From Spirogloea muscicola (lineage: Eukaryota; Streptophyta; Zygnematophyceae; Spirogloeales; Spirogloeaceae), in the NCBI GenBank assembly GCA_009602725.1, contig WELB01000141.1, positions 20,130-31,085 of the forward strand: a stretch of DNA of 10,956 bases, read 5' to 3'. Positions within the stretch are counted from its first letter, which is position 1, and every line of letters starts with the position of its first letter. Shown here piece after piece: positions 6,993 through 10,956 of this stretch. The notes beneath the pieces are model-generated. The model did not search any database. It saw nothing but the letters and a program-made list of their open reading frames with translations, and was not told the DNA's origin. The translations under genes and the position numbers were made by a program.

Positions 6993-7721
6993 ATGGCTGC
7001 CGTCACAGCCCACTCCGCGGCCCGCATTGGTAGTGCCGCCGTCCTCGCCGCTGCTGCGGCTGGGGGACGAGCGCAGGTTGTCGTATCCAAGGTGGCCGTG
7101 GCTGCACCACAGTTGCTGGGCTGCCAATGGAATGCTGCTAGGACTCAGTGGCGCCCTGTGGCCGCGCCGCGAAGGCTGGCATGCCAAGGCGAAGAGGCAG
7201 CAAAGACCGCACCGCCTTTGCCGCCGCAACCGCTGGAGCGGCAGCCGCCGCCACCGCCTCACCACGCGGCCTGCTGGCGCCGCCTGCTCATGCAGCAGGT
7301 GCGCCAACGAGTGGCGGCTCGGGTTCTCCATTTTGCTACTAACAGCACTGCTGCCGCCGCCAACAACGCCGGTGAAGGCTCCAGCGTGACTGAGGACGAT
7401 GGCGGCCTGCCCAGCCCCAGTGCCTGGCCACTGGCGGCGGCGCTGCTCGCTGACGACGACTGGGCTGCAAGCGGCCTCTCCGACGTTGCTCGGGTGCTCG
7501 TTGAGCGCTGGCCGCTTGACGAAGGCAGCCTTGACAACTGGGCCCTGCGCCACTACGGGCCCGGCGGCAGCGGCGGTGATGCCTCGCGGTGGTGGCAGGC
7601 CGAGGCTGCTGTGGAGGCCGGGCTGGGGCCTGAGTGGCAAGAGCTCTACGCTTTCCGGCATGGCTGCCATCCTGGCCAGCCCAATTCGGTTGCCGCGGAT
7701 GACGCTCGATTGGTCTCGTGA
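6993..7721 (+). CDS. Hypothetical 242-aa protein with an organelle-targeting-like N terminus
   Basis: One uninterrupted frame starts at an ATG in a good context (GGCCATGGCT) and stops at TGA, 7719-7721. Residues 1-30 are Ala-rich with Arg and no acidic residue (MAAVTAHSAARIGSAAVLAA), typical of a plastid or mitochondrial presequence. Residues 72-92 are Pro-rich. From about 140 the protein is acidic and Trp-rich, with likely helices (SAWPLAAALLADDDWAASGL, 143-162; DVARVLVERWPLDEGSLDNW, 164-183) and a C-terminal stretch ending near HGCHPGQP. Codons strongly prefer G or C in third position, as in the two recognised genes. I do not recognise a family. A longer frame on the opposite strand is better explained as its shadow. 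It begins about 445 bases after the palindrome, with tandem repeats between. Confidence 0.72.
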   Translation: MAAVTAHSAARIGSAAVLAAAAAGGRAQVVVSKVAVAAPQLLGCQWNAARTQWRPVAAPRRLACQGEEAAKTAPPLPPQPLERQPPPPPHHAACWRRLLMQQVRQRVAARVLHFATNSTAAAANNAGEGSSVTEDDGGLPSPSAWPLAAALLADDDWAASGLSDVARVLVERWPLDEGSLDNWALRHYGPGGSGGDASRWWQAEAAVEAGLGPEWQELYAFRHGCHPGQPNSVAADDARLVS

Positions 7722-8520
7722 GCTGCGCTCCACCAATGCACTCTCAGGGCAGTGCAGGTGGTTGTAGGGCCTGTCAGCGGAGTGCTTCATGCGGCCCTGC
7801 TCGGCTTTGCCAAGGCTCAGACCAGCAAATGTCCAGTACAAGCATTCATGACTGCGATGTGCATGCCAGACCAAGCCTGCAATGACAGGTACACTCAATG
7901 TTGGCCGCTGTGAGACGATATGCTGCTCTCGTGCATGTCTCTAATAAGCTCGGAGCGTGTCACTGTCACTTAACGAGCCTGACTGTACGTCAAGATTGTC
8001 CTGCTGAGCCGGGCTGCTCACATGAGGAGGCATCGCAATGTGATCAGGTTGTGCTGCATGTGGAAGTGGGCAACTGGCCTTCTCTGACACGAGGCCCTCA
8101 TGGCGTTTGGCACACTCTGCTCAACAGGACGACCTGCTCGGGCTGCGCACAGCACGACCTGAACGTGCTGGCCAGCCTAGCACCTCATGGGCACATCCTG
8201 TGCAGCTTTCAGCGAGGAGCATGTCCTTGCAGGATGGGCAGGAGCCATGGCTGAGACCAGCCCGACACCTTGCCTGTTTCGCCAATGCTCGACAGCAAGG
8301 CTCTTGCAATACCAGCTTGATCTGTGCCCTGACCAGCATGATTTCTTTGGGGTGCCGACACAACCCAAAGCAAGGCAGATGCAGGCTCTTCTGCTCAACA
8401 GACTAGTCTCCACCGCTGATCCTTGTCAGAAGGCACGGACGTGTCTTTGTGGCATTCGCAGTGACATGTGTGAAGTAAGTGCATGAAAGTCAGACAAGGT
8501 CGCATATGCTGAGGCCGCGA

Positions 8521-8525
8521 TGTAA
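8521..8525 (+). promoter_or_regulatory. Candidate polyadenylation signal TGTAA
   Basis: TGTAA is the common polyadenylation signal of chlorophyte nuclear genes. This copy is the first one noticed downstream of the plus-strand gene ending at 7721 and would give a 3' untranslated region of about 800 bases. A five-base match can occur by chance. An AATAAA at 8732-8737 is an alternative. Confidence 0.3.
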
Positions 8526-8588
8526 GCGCACCTCCGGAACTTATGCAGTTAAGCAAGTGTTCTGTCTTTCAATAAGCTCAACATATAA

Positions 8589-8622
8589 GCGCAGGCTTGC
8601 TTTGAGCGCAGGCTTGCTTTGA
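8589..8622 (+). repeat. 17-base tandem duplication
   Basis: GCGCAGGCTTGCTTTGA occurs twice back to back (8589-8605 and 8606-8622), exactly. It lies in the intergenic stretch between the two convergent genes and has no evident function. Confidence 0.95.
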
Positions 8623-8899
8623 AGCCCATTCATGTGGGCTGCTCACCTTGACCTTTGTTGCTGCACTTCACTGAAGCCGGACGTCCAGCAAAGCAGTGCA
8701 GAGAGCAATATTTCAGGTTAAAATGGTCCACAATAAAGGCATTGTGCAAATGATTGAAGCTCTCAAAGCTTATGGTGGGGATAATCTTAGATCCTTATTC
8801 TTGGATACTGCAAGTTTGTGTACAAAGTACACGAGTCAGACTCTTTGCCCAGCAGCAGCCGCTGCAGGTGGCTAAACAGGCGGCCATGCGCCAGCGGCA

Positions 8900-10934
8900 T
8901 CAGACCGCAGCAACACCATGGCCCGCTGTTGGGGCAGCCCTGTATAGGTCGGCTACCCAGGGCGCCAGTTCGGTTATGTGAGGGGTGCGCGCATTCTCAG
9001 CATAGTAGCGCGACCAGTGGCAGTCAAGCGGGCCGCCAAGGACTGCGCCGTCCGAGGCACTATCGTACACGCACAGCGGTAACCACTCCACGCCGCCGTT
9101 CACACGCCTCTGCCGCTCCTTGGGGTATGCCAATGGAGCTTGTATGTACCTTCAAAACATTGGTAGAACGATCTGCTTTTGAGAAGGACCTGAGCTAAGT
9201 CCTAGGAGTGCAGAGTCTCTGAACTGTTATTCTACAAACGGTGGACTTTCATAAGTGGTACATTGACCCCTCAATTCATGAAGACACATAGGTACAAACT
9301 ATGAAATGATGTTAATCCTTGAGCTTGTCTTGACTGCAGTGCTGCTTCTAGGAGGACAACAATCTGTTGTTAGAGTGGCACCTGATTCCCTCCAGCATGG
9401 CATCCCAGCAAAAATGCGTGTGGCCAAATATGTGGATAGCTGTTGGTGATCCAGCAACACTGTGGAGGCCGCGCACACGCAGCTCGAGCCAGTCCGAGCC
9501 GACAACCTTGGGCAGGTTTGGGTAGAAGAGCATGCGCTTCTCTGGGCAGAGCTCCAGCCTGGACCAAGCAGTGACATGAACATCAACCTTGAAAGCAGAG
9601 CACCACCACGCATGTTACAACAACTATCCATTCTGATTAAATCTGAAGCCTTCCTGTAGCATAACTTCCGGTTTGCAGCCGGTGCCTGCAGACGGCTGTC
9701 TGGCGCATACCTTGGGAGGAAGTGAGAGAAAGAAATGATTTGGCAGCTGTCCATAGCGATGCTCGTGGCATTCGCAAAGGGACCATCATTCATCCGGTCG
9801 AAGTGGCTTGCGAGGGAGTCGTCGGCGTTGCTCAGCGGCTCAGGCCACCGGCAGACCTTGTAGTCCATCGAGACCTGGCCGCCGAGAAGTAAACACGGCA
9901 GAAACCTCAAGCCTGATATGTGACTATTATGATGCTAAACATGCGTCCCTACAGACGCTCCTGACACTGTTGCCATAAGTGCCGGCCTGTGTTGCCGCCC
10001 CGTGAACACAGCCCGTGGATATCATCAGAGATGGCCACGCACCTTCTCCAAGGGGGGGATGACAAAGTCCTCAATGTCAGGCTCCTTGTCGAAGCTCTGC
10101 AGCAGCAGCCAGAACAACCCGTGCAGCAAAATGTGAAGCATTCGCCACGCCTGTCACAGCGCTACATATCTAAGTTCTGCCGCACTTGGCACCAGAAGAG
10201 CCGTGGCCCGGTGCGCTCGCGTACTTGGTGGTGCCAGCTGAAGATGGGCACGATCCAGACGTCGCCGATGCGGCGCGGGGCGGTGTCCACGCGCAGCTTG
10301 GCGCAGAGGTCCAGGACGGCGGCCAGCTTCGCCAGCGAGTCGCGCGGCTCGCCCTCGTGCCGGCACCACAGGTCGTGATTGCCGGGCGTGAAGAAGACAT
10401 GGGCAAACCGCGCCGTCAGCAGCTCGAGCGTCGCCTCCAGCCTCTGCACGCCCGTCATGCACAGCAAGAGGCCGCCGTCACAATTATCCACGCCGCCATT
10501 TACCAAGTTAATATTCAAACGACCAAGGCGTCAGAGTGCTAGCTCAGGAACGTGGCTGACGACCACGGAGCGCTCACTGGTACAGTGCACTGCTGCCGCT
10601 TCGGCGTGGAGACCAGTTTTCAAAGTTTCGGCGTTACACTGGATTGAAGCTGGACCTCTTGAATGAAAGAGTTGGGACGTGGGGCTTATGAGCTTGGAGT
10701 CGGGGGTTCGGGCTGTTCGGTGGTTCTGAGCGTCCGGCTCGCCGTCGTCGTCGTCACCTCGAGGCCGTCTGTGACGTCGCCGGCGACGATGATGGCGTCG
10801 CCGCGGTACGCCGACGGCGAGAGCGCCTCCACCCACGCCAGGTTCTCGGCGTAGTCCGTGTGCAGGTCCGAGACGGCGAAGACGCGCATGCCGCCGTGGG
10901 CAGGCTGCGCCGGGTGCGGCGCGACCGCCGGCAT
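8900..10934 (-). CDS. Calcineurin-like metallophosphoesterase, plant/green-alga type (6 exons)
   Basis: Exons 10934-10758, 10443-10225, 10096-10043, 9874-9711, 9558-9382 and 9149-8900 (stop TGA) join in frame (intron phases 0, 0, 0, 2, 2) into 346 residues. All metal-site motifs of the superfamily are present: DLH (D23, H25), GD (53), GNHD (80-83), SH (H201) and GHTH (250-253). Blocks typical of the plant subfamily surround them: HVFFTPGNHDLW, SFDKEPDI...IPPLEK, KVCRWPEPL, RMLFYPNLPKVVGSDWLELR, FGHTHFCWDA and AYPKERQRRVNGGVEWLP. It should bind two metal ions and hydrolyse a phosphoester; the substrate is unknown, and no targeting peptide is obvious from ATG 10934. The frame stays open to the window edge, and a second in-frame ATG (residue 16, GGMRVFAVSDLH) matches where land-plant proteins begin as I recall them. 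The last acceptor is GAAG, not CAG, but is fixed by the RYIQAPLAYP junction. It converges with the gene ending at 7721. Confidence 0.93.
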
Positions 10935-10956
10935 CGGCCGCCGGCGGCGGCGCTGG

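Larger units (their letters stand above)
7722..8899. other. Shared 3' flank of two convergent genes
   Basis: The plus-strand gene ends at 7721 and the minus-strand phosphoesterase gene ends at 8900, so this stretch holds both 3' regions. Several frames of 80-120 codons are open here, but none shows motifs or plausible splice joins. A GTGTAC-AAA-GTACAC inverted repeat lies at 8818-8832. Confidence 0.6.

Noticed and set aside
6597-7898. 433-codon open frame on the minus strand
   Set aside because: It lies antisense to the 6993-7721 frame in GC-rich DNA, extends into the repeat-rich leader, and its translation is Ser/Arg/Leu/Gly-rich without motifs. The plus-strand frame has a better start context, a targeting-like N terminus and better codon bias.
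7898-8486. Plus-strand frames at 7898-8254 and 8187-8486
   Set aside because: Short overlapping frames, Cys/Ser/Leu-rich, without motifs or splice partners, in a presumed 3' flank.
1-10956. tRNA, rRNA, riboswitch or viral genes
   Set aside because: No cloverleaf-like T-loop sequence, rRNA core or viral protein motif was noticed on either strand by reading. A covariance-model scan was not possible.

Overview
The window looks like nuclear DNA of a green alga (Chlorophyta, possibly a trebouxiophyte or chlorophycean). The evidence is high GC in coding exons, spliceosomal introns of about 70-315 bases, N-terminal extensions rich in Ala, Pro and Arg like organelle transit peptides, and a plastid photosystem II assembly gene together with a metallophosphoesterase of the land-plant/green-alga type. 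The lineage is inferred from these protein types; no marker gene is present.

Layout. (1) 1-1989, plus strand: a five-exon gene for a plastid HCF244/Ycf39-type NAD(P)-binding protein. It is complete at the 3' end, and its reading frame stays open to the left window edge. It has one GC-AG intron and a 41-base tandem duplication in another intron. (2) 1990-3660: 3' flank, plus a weakly supported two-exon minus-strand gene or fragment (3157-2617). (3) 3661-4250: degenerate inverted repeats, including a MITE-like 264-base unit. (4) 4723-6548: the main structural feature, a diverged palindrome of nearly 1.8 kb with arms of about 860-880 bases around a spacer of about 87 bases. The arms differ by a 118-base block and by short tandem arrays, and no transposase was seen. 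(5) 6673-6950: degenerate tandem repeats just upstream of the next gene. (6) 6993-7721, plus strand: a single-exon 242-aa protein of unknown function with an organelle-targeting-like N terminus. (7) 7722-8899: shared 3' flank of two convergent genes. (8) 10934-8900, minus strand: a six-exon gene for a 346-aa calcineurin-like metallophosphoesterase with the full set of metal-binding motifs.

The genes do not form a pathway or cluster; this is an ordinary eukaryotic neighbourhood. The HCF244 homologue acts in photosystem II D1 synthesis, and the phosphoesterase is a conserved protein of unknown substrate. The most unusual part is the long foldback between the genes. It could form a cruciform in DNA or a long hairpin in RNA, and could therefore be a small-RNA source or a non-autonomous foldback element. 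No bacterial operon, CRISPR array, rRNA, tRNA or viral gene was recognised.
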